Positions 1-8,722 are shown, counted from the first letter of the stretch. The stretch is DNA of 64,000 nt from Pseudonocardia cypriaca (GCF_006717045.1 NZ_VFPH01000001.1:1302001-1366000), one strand, 5' to 3'. Made by a program: numbers and translations. The notes: a model not told the origin generated them from the letters alone.

Positions 1-388
1 GGTACTCGGCTTGAGCGGCGGCGCCGTGGCGGCCGGCGTCGGAGACGAGGGCGGCCGAGGGGCATCCGATCTCGGGGTGGTCGCGATGCTCGGCGTCGAC
101 GTATTGATCGATCATGTCGTGCAGGGCCGCGCGAGCCGAGCGGGGGTGTGCCGCGCGGATGGCGGCGAGCGCCGCCAGCGAGTCGGTGAAGCCCTGGCGC
201 AGGACCTCGATGGCGAGGTCGTCCTTGGAGGCGAAGTGGTTGTAGAAGCCGCCGTGGGTCATGCCGGCCGATTTCATCAACCCTTCGATGCCCATGCCGT
301 CGATGCCGCGCAGCCGAAATCCCTCGCCGGCCGCGGCCAGGATCCTCTCGCGGTTGAGCCGCTTCTGCTCCCGTGTGACGCGGGGCAC
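1..388 (-). CDS. TetR-family transcriptional regulator (partial, runs off window start)
   Basis: Read on the minus strand from a GTG at 388 preceded by GGAGG at good spacing. The product begins VPRVTREQKRLNRERILAAA and continues with a TetR-type helix-turn-helix ending in MTHGGFYNHFASKDDLAIEV, the classic recognition-helix signature. About 129 residues are visible; the C-terminal ligand-binding part lies outside the window. It is divergent from the oxidoreductase genes starting at 551, so it probably represses that group from the shared intergenic region, as is usual for TetR proteins. An in-frame GTG nine bases upstream is a possible alternative start. The inducer cannot be guessed. Confidence 0.88.
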   Translation of the reverse strand, partial: MPRVTREQKRLNRERILAAAGEGFRLRGIDGMGIEGLMKSAGMTHGGFYNHFASKDDLAIEVLRQGFTDSLAALAAIRAAHPRSARAALHDMIDQYVDAEHRDHPEIGCPSAALVSDAGRHGAAAQAEY

Positions 389-449
389 GTCGACCACCTC
401 CCCGGACGGAGATCCTCCTGGACGCAGGCGAAGTCTAGCCGGTTCCGAT

Positions 450-519
450 GATGGCCACCATCAAACAGGGCGACCCTGAGGACGTCTGGCTTGACAGCGG
501 TAGCCGGTGACCCTATTAA
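450..519 (+). promoter_or_regulatory. Promoter and possible operator for the oxidoreductase genes
   Basis: TTGACA at 491-496 and TATTAA at 514-519 are separated by 17 bases, a near-consensus vegetative promoter, with the GTG start about 30 bases further on at 551. A short inverted repeat GATGG-CCA-CCATC lies at 450-462, between the divergent TetR gene and this promoter, and could be an operator. GTTTATCATCAAAC just after the -10 also has GTTT/AAAC half-site symmetry. Regulator binding is inferred from position only. Confidence 0.5.
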
Positions 520-550
520 TGTTGTTTATCATCAAACGTAGGGAGTCGTC

Positions 551-1144
551 GTGAGGTTCGGGACCATCGGCGCCGGGGCGGTCGCGCAGGCCATCGCCGG
601 TCATCTCGTGACGGCAGGGCACACGGTGACCCTGAGCAACAGCCGCGGCCCGGACACGCTGCTCGACGTCGTGGCGCAGCTGGGACCATCGGCGGGCGCG
701 GCCACGGTCGAGGAAGCCGCCACCGCCGACATGGTGTTCCTGACCGTGAGGTGGCCGCAGGTCGGCGAAGCATTGGCCGGGCTTCCACCGTGGGACGGCC
801 GCATCCTGGTGGACACGACCAACCAGATACCGACGTCGCCGAGCGTCGCCGATCTCGGTGTGGCGACACCGAGTGAGTTCGTCGCGAAGCGGGCCCCGGG
901 CGCACACGTGGTCAAGGCGTTCAACACCCTCTACGCCCGGTACATCGCCGACGACCCCCGGCACCCGGCAGGACGGCAACTGCTGTTCTACGCCGGCGAC
1001 GACACCGTCGCCAAGGCCACGTTCCACGACGTCGCCGACAGCATGGGGTTCGCGCCGGTCGATGCGGGATCGCTGCGCGAGGGCGGCCGGCTGATGCAGA
1101 TCGGTGGCCCGCTCTCGGCCCTGCACGCCCTGAAGCAGGACTGA
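551..1144 (+). CDS. NAD(P)-binding oxidoreductase, F420-dependent NADP reductase-like
   Basis: A 197-residue protein starting MRFGTIGAGAVAQAIAGHLV, a Rossmann nucleotide-binding loop (GxGxxA) at the extreme N-terminus. It is followed by HTVTLSNSRGPDT, matching the NADP-phosphate-binding region of the NADPH:F420 reductase-like family, and by the VKAFNTLYA segment typical of that family. The GTG start at 551 is the first usable codon after a strong promoter. It is first in a run of three co-directional genes, 21 bases before an alcohol-dehydrogenase-like enzyme and upstream of a deazaflavin-dependent reductase, so a redox role is likely. The substrate is unknown. Confidence 0.8.
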   Translation: MRFGTIGAGAVAQAIAGHLVTAGHTVTLSNSRGPDTLLDVVAQLGPSAGAATVEEAATADMVFLTVRWPQVGEALAGLPPWDGRILVDTTNQIPTSPSVADLGVATPSEFVAKRAPGAHVVKAFNTLYARYIADDPRHPAGRQLLFYAGDDTVAKATFHDVADSMGFAPVDAGSLREGGRLMQIGGPLSALHALKQD

Positions 1145-1165
1145 CCCGGAGGGAACGGGCACGGC

Positions 1166-2161
1166 ATGAAAGCACTCGCCTACGAGAAGGCGCACCCGCT
1201 CGACGCCTTCGCCATAAGCCTGGACGATATTGCCGAACCAGAGCCGCGTGACGGTGACCTGCTGGTCGAGGTACGCGCGATCGGCATCAACCCGGGCGAG
1301 ACCGCGATCCGGCAGACCCGCAGCGCCGACCCCGGCGGCCGCGTCGTCCTCGGGTGGGAGTTCGCCGGGGTCGTCGTCGCAACCGGGCCCGCGACCGCCG
1401 GGTTCGCGGTCGGGGACCGGGTGATGGGCACCGGCGACATCACTCGCGACGGCGGCTGGGCCGAGCGCGTCGCAGTCGACCACCGGGTCGTCGCCACGAT
1501 CGCCGACGAACTCACCTTCGCCGACGCCGCGTCCCTGCCCATCGGCGTGCTCACCGCCTGGGAGGCACTCTTCCGCGACCAGGACACCCTGCCCGCCGGT
1601 GTCGAGAACGTCCTGGTCATAGGCGGCGCCGGCGGTGTGGGCTCGATGGCCACGCAGCTGCTGAAGGCGTGGACGTCGGCGTTCGTGATCAGCACGGCCT
1701 CCCGGCCCGAGTCACGGGAGTGGGCCACCGCGATGGGGGCCGACCTCGTCGTCGATCACCACGTCGACCTGGCCACGCAGCTGCGCGGAGCCGGGATCGA
1801 CGACGTCGATCTGGTGTTCTCCACCTCGGACACCGGCCGCCGCTTGGCATCGATCGTCGAGGTGCTGCGCCCCTTCGGACACCTGGCCTTCATCGACTCC
1901 CCCGGCCAGTTGGACGTGGAGACGTTCGTCGGCAAGTCGCTGTCGCTGCACAGCGAGATGGTGTTCAGCAAGATCGTCGCCGGCCGCGACGCCAGCAGCC
2001 AGGGCCGGATCCTCGCTCGCTCGGCCGACGATGTAGTCGCGGGCCGCCTGCGTCCGATCGTCACGACCACGCTCCGGGGACTGACCCCCGAGACCATGAG
2101 GACGGCGCACACGCTCGTCGAGACCCGCCGGACCATCGGCAAGACCGTGATCACCCTCTGA
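1166..2161 (+). CDS. Zinc-binding-dehydrogenase-type (MDR) NADP-dependent oxidoreductase
   Basis: A 331-residue medium-chain dehydrogenase/reductase. The N-terminal GroES-like part contains EVRAIGINPGETAIR and GWEFAGVVVATG. The Rossmann part begins near residue 150 with VLVIGGAGGVGSMATQLLKA, the nucleotide-binding motif of quinone reductase-like members. No cysteine-rich structural zinc loop is seen, so it is probably a zinc-independent quinone oxidoreductase-type enzyme. GGAGGGAACGGGCACGGC before the ATG supplies a ribosome-binding site. It lies between two other oxidoreductase genes and is probably cotranscribed with them. Confidence 0.85.
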   Translation: MKALAYEKAHPLDAFAISLDDIAEPEPRDGDLLVEVRAIGINPGETAIRQTRSADPGGRVVLGWEFAGVVVATGPATAGFAVGDRVMGTGDITRDGGWAERVAVDHRVVATIADELTFADAASLPIGVLTAWEALFRDQDTLPAGVENVLVIGGAGGVGSMATQLLKAWTSAFVISTASRPESREWATAMGADLVVDHHVDLATQLRGAGIDDVDLVFSTSDTGRRLASIVEVLRPFGHLAFIDSPGQLDVETFVGKSLSLHSEMVFSKIVAGRDASSQGRILARSADDVVAGRLRPIVTTTLRGLTPETMRTAHTLVETRRTIGKTVITL

Positions 2162-2238
2162 GCCGTCGCCTCGCCAACTCCGCGTCTCTCCGGCCCGGCC
2201 GGACCTGAGACTCCCAGTGACAAAAGGAACCACCCGAC

Positions 2239-2700
2239 ATGACACGGAATCTGCTCGACGGCGAGTTCGTCCCCAGCTCCGATCCGATGACCCGCGAGCA
2301 GGTCGAGCTCTACGAGCGCACCGACGGCCGAGAAGGCGCGACGATGCAGGGCGCCCCCGTCATCATCCTGACCACGCGCGGAGCGCGTTCGGGCAAGCTG
2401 CGCAAGGTCGCCCTGATGCGCATCGAGCGCGGCGGCGTCTATGCCGTCGGCGCCTCTGCCGGCGGCCAGGTCCACAACCCGAGCTGGTACCACAACCTGG
2501 TGGCCAATCCGACGGTCCAGCTGCAAGACGGCCCCCACCGATCGCTGATGACCGCACGCACCGCCAACGGCGCCGAGCGGGAGGACTGGCTCGCCTACGC
2601 CGACGAGCTCTACCCGTTCTTCAGCGACATGCGCGACCGCGCCGCGGAGACCGGCAACCGCGAAGTACCGCTGGTCCTGCTCGAACCCGCCACGAACTGA
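2239..2700 (+). CDS. Deazaflavin (F420)-dependent nitroreductase-family protein
   Basis: A 153-residue protein of the Ddn-type split-barrel family. Diagnostic stretches are PVIILTTRGARSGKLRKVAL and VHNPSWYHNLVANPTVQLQ, which in Ddn proteins form the F420-binding barrel. Length is normal for the family. The ATG at 2239 follows AAAGGAACCACCCGAC. These enzymes use reduced F420 to reduce quinones or nitroaromatics in mycobacteria and relatives; the substrate here is unknown. It is last in the short gene run controlled by the divergent TetR regulator, and the sequence after its stop turns into mobile-element debris. Confidence 0.85.
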   Translation: MTRNLLDGEFVPSSDPMTREQVELYERTDGREGATMQGAPVIILTTRGARSGKLRKVALMRIERGGVYAVGASAGGQVHNPSWYHNLVANPTVQLQDGPHRSLMTARTANGAEREDWLAYADELYPFFSDMRDRAAETGNREVPLVLLEPATN

Positions 2701-2857
2701 CCTACCGACGGGCTCGGCGCTGGTGACCGCGGGTTGGGCTCCGACTCGACGTTTCGGGGCCGACACCACAGTGGACAGACGCGAGGACGACTTCAGGGCG
2801 TCAACGAGCCTTTGCCAACCTGGTCATGCGCCGGCGATCAGGCGGGTCCGAACTGCG

Positions 2858-2990
2858 GTGGCTGTGGTACTCCCGCATCAATCAAACATTCCCCGATGTG
2901 GATCGGCTATGGCAAGCATCCTGCGCCGGTTCGATATCGAGCACACCTTCCGATTGTTCAAGCAAACGCTGGGTCGGACCGCCCCGAACG
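2858..2990 (+). pseudogene. C-terminal fragment of a transposase
   Basis: Two adjoining frames read LRWLWYSRINQTFPDVDRLWQ and then ILRRFDIEHTFRLFKQTLGRTAP. Together they match the conserved C-terminal block of the actinobacterial DDE transposase family whose N-terminal half is found as another wreck at 39777. A frameshift lies between the two halves, and no terminal inverted repeats are visible. It is a remnant with no coding potential. Confidence 0.65.
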
Positions 2991-2994
2991 GCGC

Positions 2995-3165
2995 GCCAGT
3001 GGTGGTGACCAACGGCGAGGAGTCCAGGCCGTCCGGCCCGCTCTATCCCGAGTTGCTTGAGGTGATCGGCGACCGGCCCGTGATCGTGCGTTCGGCCGCG
3101 ACCGCCTTCAACGCCTTCCTCGACCCGACCTTCGCCGACGCCGTCGAGGCAACCGGTCGCCGCCG
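2995..3165 (+). pseudogene. Fragment of an isochorismatase-family hydrolase
   Basis: The reading frame continuing from the transposase fragment encodes VVTNGEESRPSGPLYPELL, then VIGDRPVIVRSAATAFNAF, then a DPTFADAVEATGRRRL segment. This is the central part of cysteine-hydrolase (YcaC/isochorismatase-like) proteins just before their catalytic cysteine region. The catalytic cysteine and both ends of the domain are missing. The segment is sandwiched between transposase and recombinase scraps, so it is a captured or truncated gene piece. Confidence 0.6.
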
Positions 3166-3235
3166 GCTGGCCGCGGAGTTCCAGATGGTGCCCCGCTTCG
3201 CCGGCGAGCCGTACCGGAACCAGCTGATGGCAAGC

Positions 3236-3576
3236 GCGATGCGGCGAAGAAGAGGCTTACTGAGGCCGAGAAGCGCCTGAAGCGGTTCCAGGACGCGATC
3301 GCGGCGGGGATCGAGCCGAGCGGTCTGGTCAACGCGATCAACGAGGCGCAAGCTCAACGGACTGCCGCACAAGCTGGATGCTCCCGCACCGGCCGTCGTC
3401 GCAGAAGCCGAGGTCTACGCCATGATCAACTCATTGGGCGACGTCGGCACGGTTTTGAAGGCCGGCAGCCTCGAAGAAGCCCTCGACTGCGTCTGCGGCC
3501 TCTACCTCAACGACCCCACCGGCTGGTCCCTACCCCCGACGAATCAACGGCGCGGACCACTTGGGCATCCGTGAGA
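3236..3576 (+). pseudogene. C-terminal fragment of a serine site-specific recombinase
   Basis: The sequence encodes KRDAAKKRLTEAEKRLKRFQ, then DAIAAGIEPSGLVNAINEA, and after a frameshift AEVYAMINSLGDVGTVLK. This is the coiled-coil C-terminal tail of large actinobacterial serine recombinases. Resolvase and recombinase catalytic domains are absent. Related tails occur at 8329 and 42882, so at least three independent recombinase remnants are present. Confidence 0.65.
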
Positions 3577-3676
3577 GCACGGCCCGCGGGCACCACAGCG
3601 TCGAGCTTTAATCCTGGCCTCAGGTTGATCGGGGACGATGAGCGGCAAAAGCATCGACTGGAGGGGGCGGGCCAGC

Positions 3677-4360
3677 GTGCGGATCATGATCGCCGATGAC
3701 GAGGCGGCCATTCGTGAGTCGCTGGAGCGGGTGCTCCAGGTCGAGGGTTACGAGACCAGCACCGTCGCCAACGGTCTCGCCGTGCTCGACGGGGTCGGTG
3801 GCGACGCGCCGGATCTGCTGATCCTCGACGTGATGATGCCCCGCCTCGGCGGGTTGGAGACTTGCCGACGGTTGCGGGCGGCGGGTCGGGATCTGCCGGT
3901 GCTGATGCTGACCGCCCGGGATCAGGTCTCCGACCGGGTCGCGGGGCTGGACGCGGGCGCCGACGACTACTTGCCCAAGCCGTTCGCCACCGAGGAGTTG
4001 CTGGCCCGGGTGCGGGCCCTGCTGCGCCGGCGCACGCCGGGCGACGACGAGTCGCAGATCCTCTCGTTCGCCGACGTCCGGGTCGATCCCGACAGGTTCG
4101 AGGCGTGGCGGGGCGCGCGGCCACTGCACCTGACCCGGACCGAGTTCGCCCTGCTGCAGGTCCTGATGCGCGACGCGACCCGGGTGTTGACCCGCGGCGC
4201 GCTGTTCGAGGCGGTCTGGGGCTTCGACATGAGTACCACCGCCAACAACCTCCAGGTGTACGTGAGCTACCTGCGCCGCAAGATGGAGGCCGAGGGTGAG
4301 CCGCGATTGATCTACACGCTGCGCGGCCTGGGGTACACGTTGCGGGAGACTCCTCCGTGA
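3677..4360 (+). CDS. OmpR-family response regulator
   Basis: Receiver domain begins MRIMIADDEAAIRESLERV. The phosphoacceptor aspartate is in LLILDVMMPRLGG, and the conserved T and K are in LMLTARD and YLPKPF. The C-terminal half (roughly residues 130-225) is a winged-helix DNA-binding domain with LTRTEFALLQVLM and NNLQVYVSYLRRKME. I prefer the GTG at 3677, preceded by GGAGGGGGC, over an in-frame ATG at 3638, which would add 13 residues not seen in this family. The stop overlaps the start of the kinase gene (GTGA), so the two are translationally coupled. Confidence 0.93.
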   Translation: MRIMIADDEAAIRESLERVLQVEGYETSTVANGLAVLDGVGGDAPDLLILDVMMPRLGGLETCRRLRAAGRDLPVLMLTARDQVSDRVAGLDAGADDYLPKPFATEELLARVRALLRRRTPGDDESQILSFADVRVDPDRFEAWRGARPLHLTRTEFALLQVLMRDATRVLTRGALFEAVWGFDMSTTANNLQVYVSYLRRKMEAEGEPRLIYTLRGLGYTLRETPP

Positions 4361-5814
4361 GCGGGGGCGCCGCCGGCTGGGGCTTGCGACGGCTGGCCCG
4401 ATGGTGGCGCAGGCGGTCCCTGCGGACCAGGCTGACGGTGATCGCGGCGACGGCCATCGCGGTCAGCGTGTTCGTGGCCTTGCAGGTGGCCATCGAGCTG
4501 CTGGAGTCGGAGCTGCAGGACACCGCCGAGGAGCAGCTGCGCGCCGACTCCCACGTCCTGGCGACGAACGCGGAGCGCGCCGGTCTGGCGCAGGTCCAGC
4601 TACCGCCGTACCCCGGATCCGGTCGGCTGGTGCGGGTCATCCTGCCCAACGGCTCGACCCGGACGCCGGCCGGCCAACCCGCGCTGCCCCCGGTCAGCGA
4701 GCACGCCGGGCGCGTGGCGCAGGGTGCGTCGGCCGACCTGGTGGAGTCGAACGACAGCGACGAGGATGGCTACCTCATCTACACGCTGCGGGCCGGCGAC
4801 GGCGCGGTCCAGGTGGGCGCCCGCGTCGCCGACGACAGCCCGATCGACCGGTTCGGGTTGGGCATGCTGCTGATCGGGCTGCTCTGCGTGGTCGGCGGCG
4901 CCCTTGTCGGGCGGACCGTGGCGCGGACCGGGCTGGCACCGATCGACCGGCTGACCGCCGCCGCGGTCCGTGTCGCGCACACCCAGGATCTCGACGCCGA
5001 CATCCCGGACGAGGGCGGTGGGGAGATCCGGCGGCTGATCCGGTCGATCAACGACATGCTCGCCGCGCTCCGGGACTCCCGTCAGGCCCAGCGGCTGCTC
5101 GCCGAGGACGCCGCCCACGAGCTCAAGACCCCGCTCACCAGCCTGCGCCTCAACGTCGAACTGCTGATCCGGCTCGATCGGCGCGGCACGCTGGACAGCG
5201 CACTGCCGGCGGAGAGCCGGACCCGGCTGCTCAACGACCTCGGCGCCCAGGTGGCCGAGTTGAGCGCCCTTGCCGCCGAGCTGACCGACCTGGCGCGCGG
5301 TGACGTCAACGACGAGACCACCGAGCTGCTCGACCTCGCCGACGTCGTGGTGGCCGCCGCGACCCGCGCGCGTTCCCGCGTGCCCGACATCGAGATCGCG
5401 CTCGGCCTCACCTCCGTGTGGGTGAGCGGGCGTCCCGCTGCGCTCCAGCGGGCGGTGCTCAACCTCATCGACAACGCCGGCAAGTGGTCCCCCGCGGGCC
5501 AGTCGGTCCAGGTCCGGCTCCGTGCCGAGGGCGCGTCGGCGGTGCTCGAGGTCGACGACGCCGGGCCGGGCATCGACGCCGCCGACGTGCCGCGGGTGTT
5601 CGACCGGTTCTACCGTGCCGACAGCGCCCGGGCGTTGCCGGGATCCGGTCTGGGGCTGTCGATCGTGCAGCGGGTCGTCGACGCCCACGGCGGCCGGGTC
5701 ACCGTCGCCCGGTCCGCACGCGGTGGCGCGCTGCTTCGGGTCGACCTTCCGGCTGCGGCCCCGCCCGCCCCGATCACGCGGCTCACCGCCGGGGAGGACA
5801 CCGCAGTGCGCTGA
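4357..5814 (+). CDS. Two-component sensor histidine kinase
   Basis: A 485-residue membrane kinase. Transmembrane segments lie near residues 25-50 (LTVIAATAIAVSVFVALQVA) and 165-190 (LGMLLIGLLCVVGGALVG), bracketing an extracytoplasmic sensor of about 110 residues. A HAMP-like linker follows. The H-box is AEDAAHELKTPLTSLRLNVE, the N-box NLIDNAGKWSP, then DDAGPGID and GSGLGLSIV for ATP binding. The gene overlaps the response regulator by four bases and is its cognate partner. The signal is unknown. About 40 bases covering its 3' end are repeated imperfectly just downstream. Confidence 0.93.
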   Translation: MSGGAAGWGLRRLARWWRRRSLRTRLTVIAATAIAVSVFVALQVAIELLESELQDTAEEQLRADSHVLATNAERAGLAQVQLPPYPGSGRLVRVILPNGSTRTPAGQPALPPVSEHAGRVAQGASADLVESNDSDEDGYLIYTLRAGDGAVQVGARVADDSPIDRFGLGMLLIGLLCVVGGALVGRTVARTGLAPIDRLTAAAVRVAHTQDLDADIPDEGGGEIRRLIRSINDMLAALRDSRQAQRLLAEDAAHELKTPLTSLRLNVELLIRLDRRGTLDSALPAESRTRLLNDLGAQVAELSALAAELTDLARGDVNDETTELLDLADVVVAAATRARSRVPDIEIALGLTSVWVSGRPAALQRAVLNLIDNAGKWSPAGQSVQVRLRAEGASAVLEVDDAGPGIDAADVPRVFDRFYRADSARALPGSGLGLSIVQRVVDAHGGRVTVARSARGGALLRVDLPAAAPPAPITRLTAGEDTAVR

Positions 5815-5912
5815 CCCGCGTCAGCGGCGCGGTGCAGGATAAGGGACGGCGGCCCTCGGGCATGGCCCCGTGCGGCTCACCGTCGGGGCAGGACACCGCG
5901 GTGCGCCGACCC
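5778..5912 (+). repeat. Imperfect direct repeat of the kinase gene 3' end
   Basis: GCGGCTCACCG...GACACCGC...GACCC at 5778-5817, which contains the kinase stop, recurs at 5872-5912 with a few changes (GCCGGGGAGG versus GTCGGGGCAGG). This looks like a local duplication that left the second copy non-coding. Confidence 0.6.
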
Positions 5913-5967
5913 CAGCCCCGGCCGCACGGCGCAGGAGCAGGGGGCGGCGGCCATCGGGCCCATGAAA

Positions 5968-5999
5968 GATCCGGGACGGGCCTGAGCCCGTCCCGGATC
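5968..5999. terminator. Strong hairpin terminator after the two-component operon
   Basis: A perfect 14-bp stem GATCCGGGACGGGC / GCCCGTCCCGGATC with a CTGA loop lies about 150 bases past the kinase stop. No T-run follows, as is common for actinobacterial terminators. Confidence 0.75.
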
Positions 6000-6031
6000 C
6001 CATCCGTGCCGCCGCGCTCACCGTCACTGCG

Positions 6032-6289
6032 GTGACCCGGTCGGCGGACCTGCTGCGTGAGGGTCGTGAGCTCCTGCTGGACCTCGTCGACCGCGCGGAG
6101 GTCCGCGACGCCGCGGCCGCGTGGACCGGACGGGTCAGCTCCGTCACCGCCCGCACGGACCGGGTGGACGTCGACGCCTTGCTGATCCGGCTCGACGGCT
6201 GTGTCGCCTGGGCCTTGCCTACCGGGCAGGACCTCGACGCCACCACGCTGGTGCGTTCGCTGGGCACCTGGTTCGGCCAACCGGCCTGA
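6032..6289 (+). pseudogene. C-terminal remnant of an FAD-dependent aromatic monooxygenase
   Basis: An open frame from a GTG at 6032 encodes 85 residues, MTRSADLLREGRELLLDLVD through LDGCVAWALPTGQDLD to LGTWFG. This resembles the thioredoxin-like C-terminal domain of class A flavin hydroxylases, where a DGxVAW...LxxWFG ending is typical. The FAD-binding and catalytic domains are missing. Whether the short frame is translated is unknown; I treat it as a gene tail left by deletion. Confidence 0.55.
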
Positions 6290-6497
6290 GCGGCCGTATT
6301 AACGGTCGTCTCAGATTCGCTCGGTAACCTGAAGTCGGCGTCAGATAAGGGAAGTAACCCGTGTGTAGGAGGCTAGTGGTGGCAGTCAACGCAGCGCCGT
6401 CAGGGAAAGCGCCGCCCGCCTTCGGCGAGGCGCTGTCGGGCTGGGTACTCTGCTCGGTTCCGTTATGCCTACGCCGCGCGCCCTGGCTCGGATGACA

Positions 6498-6641
6498 TCC
6501 GGGCTGGGCCTGTCGCTGGTCGAAGACATCATCGAGCGCTACAACGGTCGTGTCACGGTCGGTGACGCTCTCGGCGGCGGCGCCTTGTTCGAGATCAGGC
6601 TTCCCCTGCAATTGAAGGCTCAGGCTGCTCCGACGACCTGA
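6498..6641 (+). pseudogene. Histidine-kinase C-terminal fragment
   Basis: SGLGLSLVEDIIERYNGRVT, then VGDALGGGALFEIRLPL and a stop at 6639-6641, is the last 47 residues of a sensor kinase ATPase domain (G2 box onward). Nothing kinase-like precedes it in frame. It differs clearly from the intact kinase at 4357, so it is not a simple duplicate of that gene. Confidence 0.65.
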
Positions 6642-6961
6642 CGACCGGCCTTCGCCTCTCAAGCAGTACCGAGCGCCGGGCGGTGCGCAGCGCACCTCGA
6701 TGCTGGTCTGGCGGCTCGGGCATCATGACGCTTCGACCCTTTACCCAGTGAGCATCTACGCACAACCTTCGCGCAATCTTGGTCCCTCATGAGGGGGTGC
6801 CGACGACGAAGCTCGCGTCGGCGTCAACAGCATAACGGCGGCGCCCCGGCTCGGACCTCCTCTGTCTACTTCAATGACTTCGCCTGGTAATGACGACGGG
6901 CCGATCTGAAGTATCTCGCAGACGGATGCCGCATGGATACAAAACCTGAAGAGAGGCTGAC
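6642..6961. other. Intergenic stretch without recognisable gene
   Basis: About 320 bases separate the kinase fragment from the amidohydrolase gene. I see no coding region, tRNA or clear repeat. AGAGAGGCTGAC immediately before 6962 is the ribosome-binding site of the next gene. Base composition drops toward the AT-richer amidohydrolase. Confidence 0.5.
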
Positions 6962-8098
6962 ATGAAGTCCATCGCAAACCCTCTGAAGCACCCCATGATG
7001 GGGCGCCGCAGCTTCCTGAGCGGCGCCACGGCACTTGGCATTGCTGCCGGCTTGTCCACGCCTGCCATCGTCTCGTGCGCGACAGCGAACGAGACTTCGG
7101 ATATTTCACTGCGAGACCAGGACCTGCCCTTCATCGGCGCGGAAGAGACCTTTTCCACCCATGAGTTGATGGTGCTGAACGACAGGCTGTTCCTCGAGGA
7201 TACTGGTCTTGCCGAGATCGGCCCGCGCCGCATCGGTGCAATGGATGAGGCGGGGCTAAATGTTCAAATCCTCTCCGCGCATACGCCAGGTGTGCAGAAC
7301 GTCCCAGGTCGGGAGGGCATCGATTTTGCGTATCGTCTCAACAAGATGCTCGTCGATGGACCGATGGCCACCTATCCGGGGCGGTTTCAGGCATTTGCAA
7401 CCTTGCCGCTGCAGAATCCGGAGGCCTCGGCAGACGAACTGGAACGCGCAGTTCGGGAAGATGGCTTCCTGGGATGTCTGACCAATGGAATCATCGGGAA
7501 GAAATTCCTCGACCATCCCGACTTCGAGCCCGTGCTGGCGCGCGCCGAAGCCCTTGGTAAGCCGATATACATCCATCCGGGCCTGCCGCCTGACGAGGTT
7601 TTTGAAATCTACTACAGCAATATGCGGCCGGAATATCAGGAGGAGTTCCAGGACCAGGTTCTCAGCATCTCTGCATATGGCTGGCACCAGGAAGTCGTTA
7701 CTCAGTGCATCCGAATGATCACCTCAGGAGTATTCGACAGGCATCCCAATCTCCAGATTATCATCGGCCATATGGGAGAGGGCCTTCCGTTCTTCTACAA
7801 GCGCATCCTGGAGAAGATGAGCGAAGTGACCGAGAAAAGCCTGGACAAGCCGTTCGAACAGTACTTCCATGACAATTTCTGGTTCACAACCAGCGCATTC
7901 CCCCAGACTGAACTGCTCGATCTCCTGCTGAAGTACATAAGTGTGGATCGAGTGATGTTCGCAACCGACTACCCGTTTGCAAATATGAAAGATCAAACCG
8001 ACTGGTTCCGGGCAGTCGATTTGCCGCGCGAAGCCAAGGAAAAAATTGCGTTCCGAAATGCGGAAAAACTGTTCGGAATGAAAGTCTGGCACGTCTAG
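6962..8098 (+). CDS. Tat-exported amidohydrolase of the ACMSD/resorcylate decarboxylase family
   Basis: A 378-residue protein with a twin-arginine signal (MGRRSFLSGATALGIAAGLS) near residues 13-35. The mature part is an amidohydrolase-2 TIM barrel: IYIHPGLP and IIIGHMGEGLPFFY supply metal-binding or catalytic histidines, FATDYPFANM the conserved aspartate, and the C-terminus FRNAEKLFG is typical. The usual N-terminal ExH metal site reads AEETF, so the second ligand position is Thr, as some decarboxylase-type relatives also lack it. Codon use is noticeably less GC-rich than the neighbours, which suggests acquisition from another lineage. It stands alone, and its substrate is unknown. Confidence 0.85.
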   Translation: MKSIANPLKHPMMGRRSFLSGATALGIAAGLSTPAIVSCATANETSDISLRDQDLPFIGAEETFSTHELMVLNDRLFLEDTGLAEIGPRRIGAMDEAGLNVQILSAHTPGVQNVPGREGIDFAYRLNKMLVDGPMATYPGRFQAFATLPLQNPEASADELERAVREDGFLGCLTNGIIGKKFLDHPDFEPVLARAEALGKPIYIHPGLPPDEVFEIYYSNMRPEYQEEFQDQVLSISAYGWHQEVVTQCIRMITSGVFDRHPNLQIIIGHMGEGLPFFYKRILEKMSEVTEKSLDKPFEQYFHDNFWFTTSAFPQTELLDLLLKYISVDRVMFATDYPFANMKDQTDWFRAVDLPREAKEKIAFRNAEKLFGMKVWHV

Positions 8099-8328
8099 AC
8101 GGGCAGAATGATGCCCATGGAGTGACGCGCCGGCGTCGGCAGAAGTGGAAAAATGCTTTGGCTGTAAGGCGAGATTGCAGCCAAAGTATGCGATGCGCGA
8201 CTGCCGCATCACGCGGTCTTCATACAACGGCGGATCGCATGCTCTTCTAGGGAGATCGAAGTGTCGCGCTAGTTCGCTGTCGTCAAGCAAGACGAGCGTA
8301 GTAGCGACTCTCGGCTCGCAACCGACGG

Positions 8329-8722
8329 CTGCGGCGTCGATCGACGTGAGCGCGGCGAAGGCGCGTCGCCGAGAGGCCGAACAGCGCCTGCAGCGCTTCC
8401 AGGATGCGATCGCGGCCAGTGTCGATCCGATGGCGCTCGTCGAGCCCATGAACCTGGCGCAAGCCGACAAGGCCGCAGCTCAGGCGGAGATCGACGCCGC
8501 GTTGAAGCAGGCGAAGCCGCTGGACAGCGCTGAGATCTACGCCATGATCGACTCGCTCGGCGACGTCGGCGCCACCCTGCCGGATGCGAGGCCGACAGCT
8601 CTGGCACGGCTCTACAAGGAGCTGAACGTGAGTGCGGTCTACCACCAGACGAGCGGGCCGTGGATGTCACGGCCCGGCCCCGTGTGGACAGTGCGCGTGT
8701 CCGAGGGGGAGTTGCGCACTAA
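8329..8722 (+). pseudogene. Serine recombinase C-terminal fragment
   Basis: Encodes SAAKARRREAEQRLQRFQDA, then IAASVDPMALVEPMNLAQAD, then AEIYAMIDSLGDVGATLPDA and ARLYKELNVSAVYHQT. After a frameshift it reads ERAVDVTARPRVDSARVRGG and ends VAH-stop. That end falls inside the dispersed 34-base repeat at 8697, so in this copy the repeat is the 3' end of a recombinase gene. The catalytic half is missing. Confidence 0.7.

Noticed and set aside
461..1483. Open minus-strand frame across the first oxidoreductase genes
   Set aside because: Composition is that of an antisense shadow; the plus-strand proteins have clear Rossmann motifs.
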